DNA of 64,000 nt, taken from contig NW_019091655.1 in assembly GCF_001949145.1 (NCBI RefSeq), positions 93,464 through 157,463 of the forward strand, read 5' to 3'. Shown piece after piece: positions 44,485-57,900 of this stretch. The translations under genes were made by a program, and so were the position numbers. The notes below the pieces were generated by a model. That model did not search any database, had not been told where the DNA came from, and was given only the letters and a program-made list of their open reading frames with translations. Source of the stretch: Acanthaster planci. Taxonomy: Eukaryota; Echinodermata; Asteroidea; Valvatida; Acanthasteridae. Each line of letters begins with the position of its first letter. Positions within the stretch are counted from its first letter, which is position 1.

Positions 44485-44491
44485 TATATAA
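44485..44491 (+). promoter_or_regulatory. TATA-like element upstream of DDAH
   Basis: TATATAA about 220 bp before the ATG at 44707; transcription would start near 44515. The intervening sequence has no ATG-led long ORF. Confidence 0.4.
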
Positions 44492-44706
44492 GCTCGACGT
44501 TGTTGGCCTTTGGCCTTTAGGCCTTAAATATCCATTGACCGCTTATCATAGGTCTACGCTCAGTGTTGTAAGTTCGACCCCACTAATCCATTTTCGTCTG
44601 TGCCACTCGTAGTTTACAAAACTTTACACCACTATAAAGTTCATCGATCGACACGTGCATTGACCCTATCTGTTATAGGTGTACAGTAATACATAGACGC
44701 CTGACA

Positions 44707-44864
44707 ATGTCCAAAGCGAAGATTACCGAATTCCGCACGGAGCCGTTTGAGTGCAACACTGCACTAGTGTGCCGAGGTTTAGCCAGTAGCCTGAAGGACC
44801 AGGCGTTACGGAGCAACTTCGATGAAGAAGTTGACTTGGATCTAGCTAAGAGTCAGCATAATGA
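44707..44864 (+). CDS. DDAH1: DDAH exon 1, canonical head
   Basis: DDAH hydrolyses asymmetric dimethylarginine to citrulline and dimethylamine, relieving inhibition of nitric oxide synthase. It is cytosolic, with a beta/alpha-propeller fold. The start ATG at 44707 has A at -3. The reading MSKAKITEFRTEP then ALVCRGLASSL then ALRSNFDEEVDLDLAKSQH matches vertebrate DDAH1 AVVRALPESL, ALRSAKGEEVDVARAERQH. It ends in phase 2 at GTGAGT. No C-terminal half (with catalytic His and Cys) is seen in the window. Confidence 0.85.
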
Positions 44865-47094
44865 GTGAGTATTAAGGTGCCATGTGCCAGTGTTGAACTT
44901 TGGCCGAGATGCCATTATGTCATTGTTGGGCGTGATCGCTCGATCTTTGTGCAGTCAGTCGATTTTATTGCGCAATTTGTTGATAGTTCTCAAATCAGCC
45001 AGTCGCTTTTTCTTTTCAGTCTAAGGTTGTGAATGATTATTTAAAAAAAGGGAAGTTAAGTTCGAGATTTTATGCGGGATCGACCAATCACGCAGAGCGA
45101 TTGGATCGTACAAATCAGCCGATGGCGCCCAACATTATTACCCGTTGTGACTTGACATGACTGCTTATTCAAGTAGGGTCGACAATTTTGTCATTCACGA
45201 GACTCACTGAATGCTCTACACGTCTCTTTAAAATGAGTCACTGAATTTTGTTCCTTGAGCCGGCTCGGGTGGAGTCTTCCGGGGCGATTGCCCAATCTTT
45301 GCACGCCTCGATTGGTCTCTATAATTAATTCACAGTTGTAAAAGACCGTTTCAGAACAGGAAATGAAGTCAGAGATTTGAAGATTTCATGCAGCGTAGGG
45401 CGATCGTGCATGCAGATCGGCCGTGCCCAAAGGATTCATTTGAGTTTCAAGGACGTTACTCGAGTCAGTGTATGTTCCAATCGAGTTACACACAGTGTGG
45501 CACATTGAGTAGTCAGTCACAGTGGTCTAGTCGAGTGGAATATTTCCACCTGGTGCCAATCCGAGTCACTGGTGTTTGAGCATTAAAGAAATTTTACAGT
45601 CTGACCTCATTTATACGAAGATGTACTTTGGACTTTGTAGATCACTTGTTACAGGAACCTTGTATTAACGGGATTGAAAACAATGAAGGACAAAGGATTG
45701 GGACAGAAAATGTCCTTGTTGTAAACAGAATAATGCATTAAACAGTGCCCTTATCAACAAGGTTCAACTGTGCGGTACATGCAAGAGAGATAGGGTTAAG
45801 AATTACACTTATGCTCCATATTATCTAAAAGGGTGCCCTAGTTGCAATCACTGATGAATGAGTAACACCGTTTTATAATTTTTTTTTTAATTGGGCCTTT
45901 TTCAACATTTGGCTGATGGCAATTTGAGCTTTTTACGCATGCTGGCATTGAATGCGTAAATTAAAACAAATATTCTTTGGAGTAGCCAAAGTATGACATG
46001 ATTACCGTTACAAAAGCCAACAGTCTAGTTGGGAGTCCGTTTTGGGCTTGAGTTGTTCACCTTTTAACCGTCAAGTCGAGTCCGCAGATGGGGGGACTTT
46101 AACTTGAGTCTCTTGCTCGCAGAGGCTGAGTCAAGTGTCCGTTGAGACTCTGGTCAAGTCGCCTGGAGTAGATCATTAGGCCTACAACTTTTGTTACATT
46201 ATCTGTGTTGGCTCCAACTAATGAGAAGCCGTTTTACTTGTCAGGGTCGCACTTACACTGATATTTCAAAATCGAAGTGTAAGTTTAGCACTTGGAAAAT
46301 AACCGACAACTTCGAACGAAAGGATCACCTGATCCTTACAGTGGAAAATAGAACCGTCACAAAGACTGCAGCGTTCTAAATCATGAAAACTATATCGACT
46401 TGCTGTCGCATCTGTGCGGACATGCGCTTTTGGTATGAATGCGTTGTATAAAATTTGCCCTGTGACGCACGTTGACCAAATACTTTTAATAATAATTCAA
46501 GAATGCAACGTCACAACACAACGCAGTGTGCACATTTCTAAAGTTTCCTTTAGCATTCAACTTTTGTGGCTGTTCGAAATTCCAGCGCTCTTTAAGACAG
46601 CATAAATCAGAGATGCTTTCAGGTCTAAGACTGTCAGCGATCACTGGAAGTAGGCCTGTTCATCCACATTTTATCCTGCTCTCAGCTCGTCACCAAACCA
46701 TACACTTGGAGTGTCTCGCTGAAAAAAATTAATGTGATTGTCCAGCAAGGAGCAGGCTAATGCCACTTGTGATTAAAATTTGAGCGATTTTCCAGGTACC
46801 TAGTACCTCTGATCGAAATGCTCTGATGAAAAGCTTTACCCAGAGTATTTCCCTGTTTCTTGACTCGCCTGTCCTTCTTCTGGAACAGTGGGGATTTAGA
46901 CAGTGGACATTTCTGTATTGTATTTTCAAAAATGAAATCAGTGTCATCGAAAAAACTTCATTCTAAATGTTTGTTGAGTCTACAGTTCAGTTTGAAGTGT
47001 GGCAAAGTAGCGAAGAACTAGGGTTTTAAATGACAGGGGCTTCGATTACTAGTAAACAATTAGTTCAAGTACTAAGCTCTATAATTGTCCCCAG
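44865..47094 (+). other. Intron 1 of DDAH canonical head
   Basis: 2.2 kb. Contains GAGTC/CAAGTCGAGT-like degenerate tracts at 45425-45560 and 46020-46170. No further coding signal seen. Confidence 0.6.
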
Positions 47095-47251
47095 GTACCT
47101 TACTGCCCTCCGTAAGATCAACAACCTCGCTCTTAGCGAGATTGAACCCCGGGAGGACCTACCGGACAGCGTGTTCGTGGAGGACTGCGCCGTGGCTGTC
47201 GGCGGCGTTGCGTTGATCACGAGGCCCTGTGCACCGTCTCGCCAGAACGAA
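47095..47251 (+). CDS. DDAH1: DDAH exon 2, canonical head, active-site segment
   Basis: Continues exon 1 in phase (GA plus G). It reads YLTALRKINNLALSEIEPRE then DLPDSVFVEDCAVAVGG then ALITRPCAPSRQNE. Human DDAH1 has LPDCVFVEDVAVV and ALITRPGAPSRRKE, so the equivalents of Asp73, Glu78, Asp79 and Arg98 are all kept. Ends in phase 0 before GTATGT. Next exon not found between here and 64000. Confidence 0.88.
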
Positions 47252-50024
47252 GTATGTCGGTTTGAACTTTTTGCTAGGAATTCAGCTGATTCTGTCAGCC
47301 TTAACACTAGTTAATTTCAAGTCGCTGAAAGGTAATGTTAGTATGGCTTCAATTTTGAGTCACCAGGTAAGTCCATGAAAATCTAGGCCTAAATATTTAA
47401 GCAACTCAAAATATTTTGTCTTCTTCCTTCCACATTGTTTTGACTGATTAACAGTTTCGTTCCGATAACGCGTTGCCGAATGAGCTACTTATTCAACCAT
47501 TCAAACACACGAAACATGCATTTAACACAAGGTATTTTATGGTAGTGCATCACGTACTGTCGTTAGGTCCACAGTTCTTGATTTTATTTCACCATTTTGC
47601 TTTTTTGCATAATATCTTAAGGCGCTATGTAGTTTACAGAAATGAAAATAAACACTCGTACGTGTTTGCTGAAATAGGGGCATTGCACCATTTAGGTAGT
47701 CAACCAATCCCTTTATTCCATAAAGAAAACCTTTGGGTGACACGTCGCAAATGACCAAGGACGTGTCCGAAACGGGATTCCAGATCTACGACTAGGTCTA
47801 TTGTCTGTGCGTCTCCACGCATTTCTAATGGAGTGAAAACCTAGACCTGGCTCTACACAACAGATTCGGATGCAGCCGAAGCCAGGCGTAAAAGTGACTC
47901 CCTTCACGCCGCTCGTGGGCAAAAAAACGTCTGAATGAGAATTTTCACCGTTTTGTTTTTTATCAACCTGCCCAGAACAACGGTTCTTGGCATCACCTGG
48001 CTTCAGGCAAATGCTGTCAGTATTGAGTTTCACGTCTGGATTTTGTTTGGTTATTTGTCTCTCTTTTCCGTGCTATTCTGTAACGGTATATGAATTTGCT
48101 TTTAACACAGGAATATTATTTTTTATTGACGCTGTTGCGCGCCGAAAATACATTTTGTTCGATATTCAATAGAAATTTGGGTATCGAAATCTTTTGGTAT
48201 CGACATCTTTTGCAGCACACGCACGTGTACATGTAAGCATTTTGTAAGTGAAATAACGTAACCGGATTGCATCGAGCCATTGGAAATAATAGAACGACTG
48301 GACCCATTGATATGCCTGCTTCTAAAAGTATAGGCTTACAGTAAAAACAATGAAACGGCACCAAACAAGAATGGAAGTATCTTATCCCCCGTGATTGTCT
48401 ACCAACTTTTCTACAGTGTAGTCGACGCCGCCAGCGCAGTCATCACTGAAAGCAAAATCGGCTAAGGGTTTTCTAAACGGGTAGTAAAGTAAACCAAAAC
48501 CACGTCTCAGAAATAATCATATGAGAAATTGACGCTGAAAAGCACACAGAGAATGCATCAGTCGGTCACAGGTTTGGCAAAACAATCGGGATTTAGAAAG
48601 ATCTCAGTTGGGTGACGTGCTTGGACTCTGCGAGAGGAATTTTCCTGACTCGTATGACGAGCTGTCTGTACGTCCCATCTGCCTGCTTGGGCCTATATTC
48701 ACTTGACGAGGGTAAAATGATAACGCCACCATAACAGAAATACCTGCTCTGCAGCCGGCCTAACTAATCACTGAAAAGTTCACGTTTAGCAAGCCGACAT
48801 CGCTGCAGTATGGGGTGGATTTTGTCACAGCTGTCAGTTGAACCGAAATCTTCCTATTGCAATTTATAAAAGATTCACATTGCCCCCGTTGTCTCAAGGC
48901 CTCTTGAAATTTTATCGACATTGTGCTCTTGCGCTGGGATTGTAAAGCTGGATACGCCGCTGAGTTTGGAAAAGTAAATTTCCATTTCTTTAGCAATTTA
49001 TTGTTGTATAAGTACATATATATTTGCAACAAGTATTGAAGCAACCCTTTCAGAAGTGTTTAAAAATGCAAATTCTGCGGATAAATTTGAACATAATGTG
49101 TAGGGTGAAGTGTCTTCCCTGATTTACATGGACAACAGCGCCCTCACTTGTCATGAAAATGTCGGGACACACATTCCAAAACGATTTTTAAATAGTTTTT
49201 ATACATTAAAGAAGAGTGCAAAGATGCACAAAAAGTGAGTTTAAGAAAAATTAATTTCTTGGAAACTTTAAGCCCTTCTGGGCATACATGATATATGAAA
49301 GAACAAGCATCGATAGGTAGACGGAAAAGGACCTGCGGCATGTGCATGTCCTAAATATTTATACTTTATTCTATCAAAACATCGCATTCACGTTGAAGAG
49401 ACATGACATGAGAAGTTGAATATCGAACTGCAGAGGAATTAATAGAATAAAATGTAAGATTTAGGATTTGTATGCATACGATGCGGGTCGTTGTAAGTGT
49501 CCCTTTGTCCCTGTCAACCCAAACGAAGCAGCTGTTCAGATTTTCTACTGTATCGTGAATGCACTCACCAACATGACTAATGGTGGCGCTCATCCGAGGT
49601 ATTGCTTTCAGCACGTATTGTTTTCAACATGGAGTTGATGTCAAAATTATTTTCATTCAAGTCTCCAGTAGATTAAGTGAAAAATGTATGTTCGTATAGA
49701 TAATTGAATGTCTTAATAATAATGCCAATATATTAGTCCTCCTGAGTACCAATTGCTAGTAATTAAAACACGTTTGTAGCTTCAACTGTATGTTGGAATT
49801 ACACGTACTAGGTATGACAGGTGCAGCAGGTCGGAAGCACATCGTGCATATATGCACGCGCTCACACAGCCGTACCGTTTTGAGGTTGTCGGTATTGTTT
49901 ACCACACTCGTAGGTGGGAAGATCGCGTACACGGCACCAATATTTGTACAGATATCTTCCCACTTTGTGCGGCTTTTGACTGAAATATTCCTGGATGCCG
50001 TAGCAGGGAACATTATAGGACGTT
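47252..50024 (+). other. Non-coding stretch between the two DDAH heads
   Basis: No DDAH exon was found; in particular nothing like the GGDVLFTGREFFVG segment. A GAGGGCGC octamer lies at 49138 (minus). ORFs up to 106 codons here have no recognisable domain. Confidence 0.55.
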
Positions 50025-50375
50025 ATGGAGAATATGAAATCGTCCAGCGGCAAGCACAGCCACAGCAACAGACCGTTCATGTACGCGACGGGAATAGTCA
50101 GCCGGCTACCGGAGAGCCTGGCCAACAAGGACCAGACGGCGGGCACGAAGGGCGCTGGGACCGAGGATGGGGAAGACGGCGGCTTCAACCTGGAGCTGGC
50201 CCGCCGACAGCACGAGAAGTTCATCCTCACCCTTCGGAAGCTCAAGGTGGACTTGTCGGAGCTGGACGCCGACGAGGACCGGCCTTTCTGCTGCTATCTG
50301 GAACACATGGCTGTGGTCAGGGACGGGGTGGCATTGATAGCTAGACCCGGGGGTCGCCTTGAGGAAGAGGCTCAG
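50025..50375 (+). CDS. DDAH-like head 2, single exon, altered active site
   Basis: The start ATG has G at -3 and G at +4. About 45 N-terminal residues (charged, Gly-rich) precede a DDAH-like core: IVSRLPESLANKD, then FNLELARRQHEKFILTLRKL, then LDADEDRPFCCYLEHMAVV and VALIARPGGRLEEE. Against human DDAH1 (LPADESLPDCVFVEDVAVV), Asp73 is Phe and Asp79 is His; Glu78 remains. The exon is unsplit, unlike the head at 44707, and ends in phase 0 at the same place. GC-rich compared with its flanks. It may be a DDAH paralogue or an alternative first exon. Hydrolysis of dimethylarginine is doubtful. Vertebrate DDAH2 also lost residues here (from memory). Confidence 0.8.
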
Positions 50376-51823
50376 GTAAAATTGGCCCCTTATACACGTG
50401 GCCTATTGATTATTGCTCATTAATGTATATTTATCCCAGTTAATTGTTGTCAGTTGTAATATTTTCTGTGCTGGCCGTAGGTAGAAAATAGGAGAAATGA
50501 TAACACAAAATATTAAGAAAAATTAACAATATATTACTAAGTACTGTAATTAGGCCAACACATTTGTACTGCCAGAACTGTGGTTCTGCATCCACCATGC
50601 AAGTACCAGCTGTTGTATTTTTAGTTCAATACGTTTTGCAATCTGATAACTTTGTCTGCATATTAATGACAGCATGGTCAGTGTAATCTCTTCCATGTCT
50701 TTTGCATCGATTTAGTTCTTTATAGTGTGCTTTCCATTAATGTGTTCTTTATACAATTACAACTGCTATGACAAGAAAGTGGGAATCAAAACTGTTTCTT
50801 CTTAATGTCCAGGGTGAAAAACCAGATTTAAAAATCCATGCAATGAGCTACCTTTAAAAGACTCTGGAAAATCTGTTGGCAGATCCCACATAATTTCTCA
50901 ATTTTAACTGGCTTTGATTAGCCCCCCCCCCCCAAGTGTCTGGTATCTTGTCAGGGGCTGGCTCCAAAAGTGGTGCGGCGACTTAGTTTATTTTTGGCAC
51001 TTAACTTTTTACGTACTTACCGGTATAATGCATGATGTCCATCACCACTGCATTGCGTACCACAGCTACATGTACCAACACTGAAATAGACTGGTGCTCT
51101 CACTGTTTACTGTTTAAAAGCATTTTCAGCTTGTAGAGGTATACAGGACATCAGACCACCTCGTTTGGTTCCCAGATGTAAATGTATGTATAATACGTAA
51201 ATGATGTCATCTGAAAAAAGTGTCCATCTAAATGTATGGGTGCCTAGAGGGACACTTTTACTCTATGTATTACTCAACTGCTGGCACTCTGTTTAAAACA
51301 CATTTGAATTATGCAGTAGCAGGATTCCGGTCAATCAGACAAATTTGGCAGCTTTTGGACATCCTATTATACCAATAAAAAAACTTATTTTGCTAACGCA
51401 CCGGTCAATGGCAATGCACTCCCTGACCAGAAACTGGAGACTTTCTTTTTTTGGCCTTAATTAATACATGTACGTCCTGTATGCAATTTGAATTGCTGCG
51501 AGCAACGATTGACATGATTCTGCTGTTCCGTACAATGTACCGGTACTTGTAATCTAAGTGACTATTCATCTGGAAAATCATAATTACAATGCATTATGGT
51601 CATAGAAATTGACAGATTTTGCGACATAGTGGACCCAGGATAGAATATCCACAACATGCCTATACATGTACAGGCCCTAGGGTTAAACTCTTTTACATTG
51701 CATTGAAATCAACCGTATTCTTCATTTTACCCCACAAGGGTGAATCTTGTGAGCAACATGCAGATTTTTCATGCTACACGTTGTAAGGCAAGAAAATATC
51801 CTCTTCTGTTAAGGGTGTGTATC

Positions 51824-52818
51824 AGGCTTGGACGGTATTGCATTTTTAATACTGTGATAGAAACTCGATAGTTTGATAAAACTTGATAGTTCTTGATTAT
51901 AAACAGCACAACATTCACTAATATCGTGATATTCTTTGAAGTGGGAGTGTTGAGCTTACATCATCAAAAAGCAACGGCGATAGGTGGTAACATATGCCAT
52001 GCGTGTAGTTCTGACTTCCAGTCATGTACATGTATATGTACACCAAAACCACAAACACAATGGCAAGAGGATAATAAAACTTTAAAGGCTTTTGGGGTTA
52101 CTGTTCGATTTAAGCTTCATTTTATCAAGCCCAATTGACAATGCAGATCTGACACTGGATTACCAGTACCAGGTAACACAAAAGATGGAGAGAAATACGA
52201 CAATATGGTGATTTTCTTTATTTGTGACCTTTCACCAGAAAATCAGCTGAAAGTGGGAATTTTCAAAAATTGAGGTATTGTTATTTTTAAATCAGCAGCA
52301 AGAGAGGTTTTCAGTGGTACAGTATGTACATGGAACACTTGGGATAAAAGCATCAAGTGACTACGTGGGATTATTCTGGCAGCTTTGCGTCTTTGTTTCT
52401 AATATTGTTTCAACTTATTTGACTGGACACAAATAATGCTATCATCGAAATTGCTGAGAAAATGACATTTTTAAATATCTGATCCTGCTAACAAAATTGG
52501 AATTAAATGGAGGGGTTAATCTTTCAAAATATTACAAGATGCCAAAGTTGTCCTGCACCTCATTATTTGACTGTGAACCCTCAAAACAGGAAATGCAGAA
52601 TGCGAGTGTATGCAGGTTGTGTATACAGTGTATGCGAGTCGTGCCAGGTCACATTTTTGAAGCATATTAGCAAGAATACCATGGTATCAAAATTCTATAC
52701 ATTATTTGCTGGTATTTCGGTATTTACACTGTACGGTTCACCAGTCGGTATATTTCGATATTAAAAAACTACCACTCCACAATTCGGTAATACCAAAATA
52801 TGTGTACCATTCAAGCCT
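51824..52818. mobile_element. Possible non-autonomous element, AGGCTTG termini
   Basis: Left end AGGCTTGGACGGTATT; right end, read inverted, AGGCTTGAATGGTACACA. Inside, CGGTATT/GGTATTTCGG and CTCGATAG motifs repeat near the ends. No clear target duplication; boundaries tentative. Confidence 0.4.
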
Positions 52819-53276
52819 ATTGTAAAAATTCTGTGTAGTTTCATAGAGTTTGTCATTTCATATACAGTACATCGGTAATGCTGTTAGCTAATAGTGACTA
52901 ATAATTCATTTGAAAGAATCAGACAATTTACTTTTCACTTACTCTGACCTTTAATTTCGGTCTGCTATTAATGATTTGCCGTAACAGTCACAAACAGTCA
53001 GAAATTTCTTCCACTTGATTTGCAACAGTGCACACAGGCAGCCTTGGGCCACTTGACTGAGTCTGACGGATAGGACAACTTTGTCAAGAATGCATAATTG
53101 TGTTGGAGGGTTAACTTGTATACAGGGCTCAAGCTTGCCAATGCCAAAATACCTGTTGTCCATGGAAATTTTCAAAACCATATAAGATTCTTAATTTTTT
53201 TGTGTGCAATGTGTTTGTGCAGCAGAGGCTGTCAGGAAATGTTAATTGGGGATTTATTTCCTGGTTTAAAAGAGGC

Positions 53277-53767
53277 CTGAGTCAATTCTAATAATTCACT
53301 ATTTGAATATTCAACCTTCAGTTTGATCGAATATCTGAATATTCGGTCATACAGACCAGCAGATTGTTGAGGAATAAACATACAAAATCAGTCGCAATAA
53401 CTCGCACAATTGTACATTTATAACCACTCTAATAGCTTCTCATGACTACGAGTATCTCCAGCCATGATTTAGCAAGATTTCAGGGACAAATAATAGGTCT
53501 TTTCTTGTTGAAAATGTATATTCTTTTTAATTTTTTTAAATTAATGAATAATGTACTTTTTGAATCGTTGGAAGGTTTTTGTCACTTTTCTTTTGAATCT
53601 ACTTGGAACAAGCCTCCATAGTGCAGTTTTTCTCATTTAAAACAAAAGAAAATTCTCTAGTTTGCATTCGAACATTCAAATTCGAAAAACAATATTTGAA
53701 TATTCGATTGATGGAATACCCAGTTATTCGGATATTTGGTTATTCCGATATTTGGCACAGCCTTAGT
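53277..53767. mobile_element. Possible element with GAATATTC repeats
   Basis: Both ends carry degenerate GAATATTCG/ATTCGGATATT palindromes. The right end GATATTTGGCACAGCCTTAG resembles the common AGGGCTGTGCCGAATATTCG terminus of hAT-like MITEs. The left terminus is unclear. Confidence 0.4.
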
Positions 53768-54999
53768 TTAAAAGTAATCCATTTGGTTTGTAAAACAGGA
53801 TCAGCGTTTAAGTTTTAAACGTGATTTCACTCATTTTGCAGTAGGACTTCTTCGCGCACCCCTTGTGCTAAGACCATACACTGTATGCATGTACATGTAT
53901 GGACATCACTTATTTTCCCCTGCAGTAGTTTATTAGCCATCAGAAAGTGATCACATGTCCTGAAGTGAATCTATTGAAGCAATTTACTTAGAAAACAATT
54001 TTTCAGACCAGTCACATAGGATTTGTGCACAAGGTGTCAAGTGATGTCTTTCTATGGAACTCTTGCCACACTTTTATTGGAACATACTGTCTTCATACGG
54101 GCTTTGAGTGTCCAGTTGAAAAGGTCACTGGCCAACTTTTCCCCTTAGTTTTTCCCATGGGGGGAGGTCCATAGTGCAAGGTACTTTGGATGTTTTCTCA
54201 TTTTGATCCCAATCCGTGCAACCTCTGCATCTGTGATCCAGCTGTGATGAGATGTATTGTGGCTGTTTAGATGCCACATTTGTACTTGGACGAGCAGCAG
54301 ATTTTGCCTCGGTTCCATCTGAATTGCAGATTTTTAATTTTTTTAATGTGATGTGTGGGCCAGAATTGGTATGAAAATAATACTGACCCCCAGAACAATG
54401 GTTCCAAGCTTTGACAATTTTTCTACACATGTGTCTTTTGCATGATTTTCACCAATCCTGAAAAGAAACGGGAACATAGGGGGGTACATGTACTGTACAT
54501 TTCCAGCGTACATTAGTTCAAACACAACAGCGACCAGTGTGTTACATTCCATTGGGATTGTCCAAGAAAAAAATGCACTCCTCCATTCAGTGTGGTAGGA
54601 ATTCAGTACAAATGGCAGTGACATGTTAATTTGTAAAATTCGAATAAAACTTTGCAGATCTGTGTGCTACATGTAAGAATGGACATCTGGGTTTCAGCTG
54701 GCAAATGTTCAATAAAAAAAAGCCAAATTCTGCGCTAAATATACTCACCCGTGCATGTATGTTAGCCAGATACATTTTATGCAGTGCACTGTGCAGTTTG
54801 TTTTCCCCACACCCAAAAGCTACTGTGGGTAGTGTTCCACAATACCAGCCATTCTTGCAGATGTTAGTCATTAGAAAGGTAATGTCCTCACCTGTGATAT
54901 CTTTCCCCCCTGCCGTCATGCCTGACCACGGTGTTGGCGACCTTGGATGATTAATTAAAAATGTACATTTTCAGTCTTGTTGACAGTACATCTGGAGCC

Positions 55000-57900
55000 T
55001 TCATTAATTAAACCCCAAATTAATGCAAATGACAAGTGTATTGTAATTGTAATGTACGGTCCTACATGTATACATGTATTCAGCACAAATGAAAATAATC
55101 ATTCGAGTTTTTTCTGAAGACCGTACATTTATACGCTCTGCATCCTCTGGTAATGTCCAGTAAGCTGAATTCATTTGTAAAGTGTTTTTTTTTTAGCACA
55201 AAGCAGTAGAGCTAAACACCTGTATTTTACTCTTTTTTTTAAACGAAATTCTTTTACATTTTAATACCCAGTGTGTACCCAAAAAGCTGGTTTCTATGCA
55301 GGTCCTGTCTGCATCATAAATTGAACACTAGAGTACACTGTACATCCATTGTATAACATGTACATAAATTGCAAAATTTTAGAATGAAATACATGCACAG
55401 GTGAATACAGACTTGTAGAAAATACCGTTTGGCATGTTTCGGAGGGAAAAACGGGTAACTTTCCATCCGACTGTAGGTTTCCATGGCAACCAAGCTCACC
55501 ATCTTTGTGCATGTACATGTAGATCAGTCTGATGATCACAGATTATAATCTGATGAATTTTAAACACAAAGATTAAAATGCTGATGTACATGTATCCTGT
55601 CTATGAATAATGAGGTTACCACACGTACATGTAGATACATGTAATGTCTTTTGAATTACACTGCTCATCAAATGTTTGTCACTGCAGTAATGCCAGGCGA
55701 CACAGGCAGCGGTATATGTACGTTGTTAATCTCTTGTGACAAGCTGCACTGAACCTGTGCCGTCTCATCGCAATGATTATTAAATTCTAACAATATTTGA
55801 ATTCTAGGCCCAGACCATATTTGGTCATATATTATGCACATCGGCACCGTATTTCTGGCTCACTGTCTTCACTAATTTTTTGCAATGGAGTCTGGCTATC
55901 AAGTACCCTTGACGTAGTTCTGAAATTAATATAAGTGTAGTTTCACTGCCTCTAGTTATTTTTCAGTGGCTCTTCATGTTTTCTCATTAACAGAGTGCTA
56001 CATGTACCGGATACTAGTAGATGCACATAATGCATGGATATACATGTTCCATGCGTACAATGTGGATATTTCAGGATCCTGCTGAAAAGTGCATGTTTAC
56101 TTTTCTGTGAATGATCTCAGATGAATGGAGTACACATCATTCATAGTACATGCACATAGTAGTTTGCACAGTACAGTACTGTGGTATAAACATGTTCTAT
56201 ACAATGTTCACATACATGTACATGTATTTAAAATACCGGTAGCCAAAAGTCCATTTTTAGTGTTAATTAACGCCCTGCTCAGGGCAATGCATGCCCCAAC
56301 CCCCACAAGTCCAAAAGCATCCACGTGCACACAGCAAATGTGACATTGAACATACTGCATAGCAGCTTTTGTGACTTCAAGGCAGCATGGAATGAGTTAC
56401 TGGTACATGTATGTACATTTACATTCATGTACATTGTACATGTAGTCTTAATGGAACTGTGTACGTACCGGTATAAACCCCCTCTCCCCAGAACACATGT
56501 ACATGTACATGTATAAACCATGCTGGCCTACCGGTACTGTGGATAAGAATCATGCTTGAAAGAAATAGTTTTGAAGATCAGACACATTAATTAATATCAG
56601 CGCAGAAAGAGCCGCAAGCTGTTTTTGATACTTTTCAAAGAAACAAAAATTACTGCAAAGCTGTTTACATTTAGAAAAATTTGCCCCGAAATGTACATGT
56701 AATCTGATTTTAATTTAGAGCACGGAAGAATTAAATAGACCTTGCTAAGGTACATGTACAAGTAAAGATTTTCTCTCTTATTTTTGGATTGATCAAATAC
56801 GTACATGTACAGTACTTGTAGTCCTTTTACATGTAATTCCAATAGTTCACTTCACTCAAATAGGAGGAAGAATACAGCTGTGCATCGGTTATATTGCAGT
56901 TGACTGGCGCACTTGAAACGAATGGTTGTTATTGTGTATGCATGACAACATCCTTGGATCCCACTAATTACATCCCAGCCAATCAGGGCTGCAACCAGAC
57001 AAGCATATTGCCGTGATCTGCTCCAACCAAGAAAAGTGCAGACACCACCCGTAACATCAACATCTCTGCTTATCCCTCCCCCCCCCGCGCGACACACCGC
57101 ACCAAGGGCTTAGCAGTGAAAATGGCCTGCAGGCACTGAATACGTTAGACGACTGCATTTGACGATGTTGTAGAAGGGTGTGAGAAGTGAAGGCAATGAA
57201 CCAAGCATATATTTTGGAGAATGTGGTTTGGAATTGATCACTCAATTCAATGACGAGGGATACCTTTACTTTATAGACTGCACATCTTTCAGCTTTCAAA
57301 TCAGTTTACCGTTATGTGCGGTTAAAGTCATGCTTGAAACACATAATGGTGTGAAGTGCACCAGATTACGTTGTTTCTCTGTCATTCCTCAGAAATGTTA
57401 AAAAGTGAAAAGTTAATAGCTGTTTGTGGAATATTTTTCATACCTTGTTCACAAATGAACCTCGGCATTCCACTAATAATGTGTTAGAGATCACCTTGTG
57501 CTGAAGATATTTTGTGCACTTTCCATTATTCCAAAGGAGTTTCACTCAGATTTTCTTCCTACTGTTGGACTCCTGATAAACCATTCCCTTCTTTCACATG
57601 CATTCAGTGTACGGGTACGGTGCACATACATGTGCATTGTATATTGTATTTCATTTGTTAATCCTTAGAATGTATTGCTTTCAGCAGGGTACAACTGAAC
57701 CAAATGATGTTGCTGTGTAGTTCAATTTAAGACAGTCAGGTACATGTATGCTGCCTGTTGTGTATTTATGTATCACTTCAGCAGTGCATAGCAACATACG
57801 GGTTGATAAACACATACATACCGGTGTGCCTGAGGTTGGTTCCTCACATCAGTACCCTCTAGCTCTTACAATCAATACTTACCTGATTATCACTGTCAAC

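Larger units (their letters stand above)
40556..44706. other. Intergenic region NUP188-DDAH
   Basis: Contains a MITE fragment (40884-40995), a CTCF-like site (41247-41261), a MITE with hAT-like termini (41872-42073), a CpG-rich block (42350-42870), a C-tract at 42050-42060, and a TATA-like element at 44485 upstream of the DDAH start. A 153-codon ORF at 40540-41001 overlaps the MITE fragment and has no recognisable domain. Confidence 0.6.
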
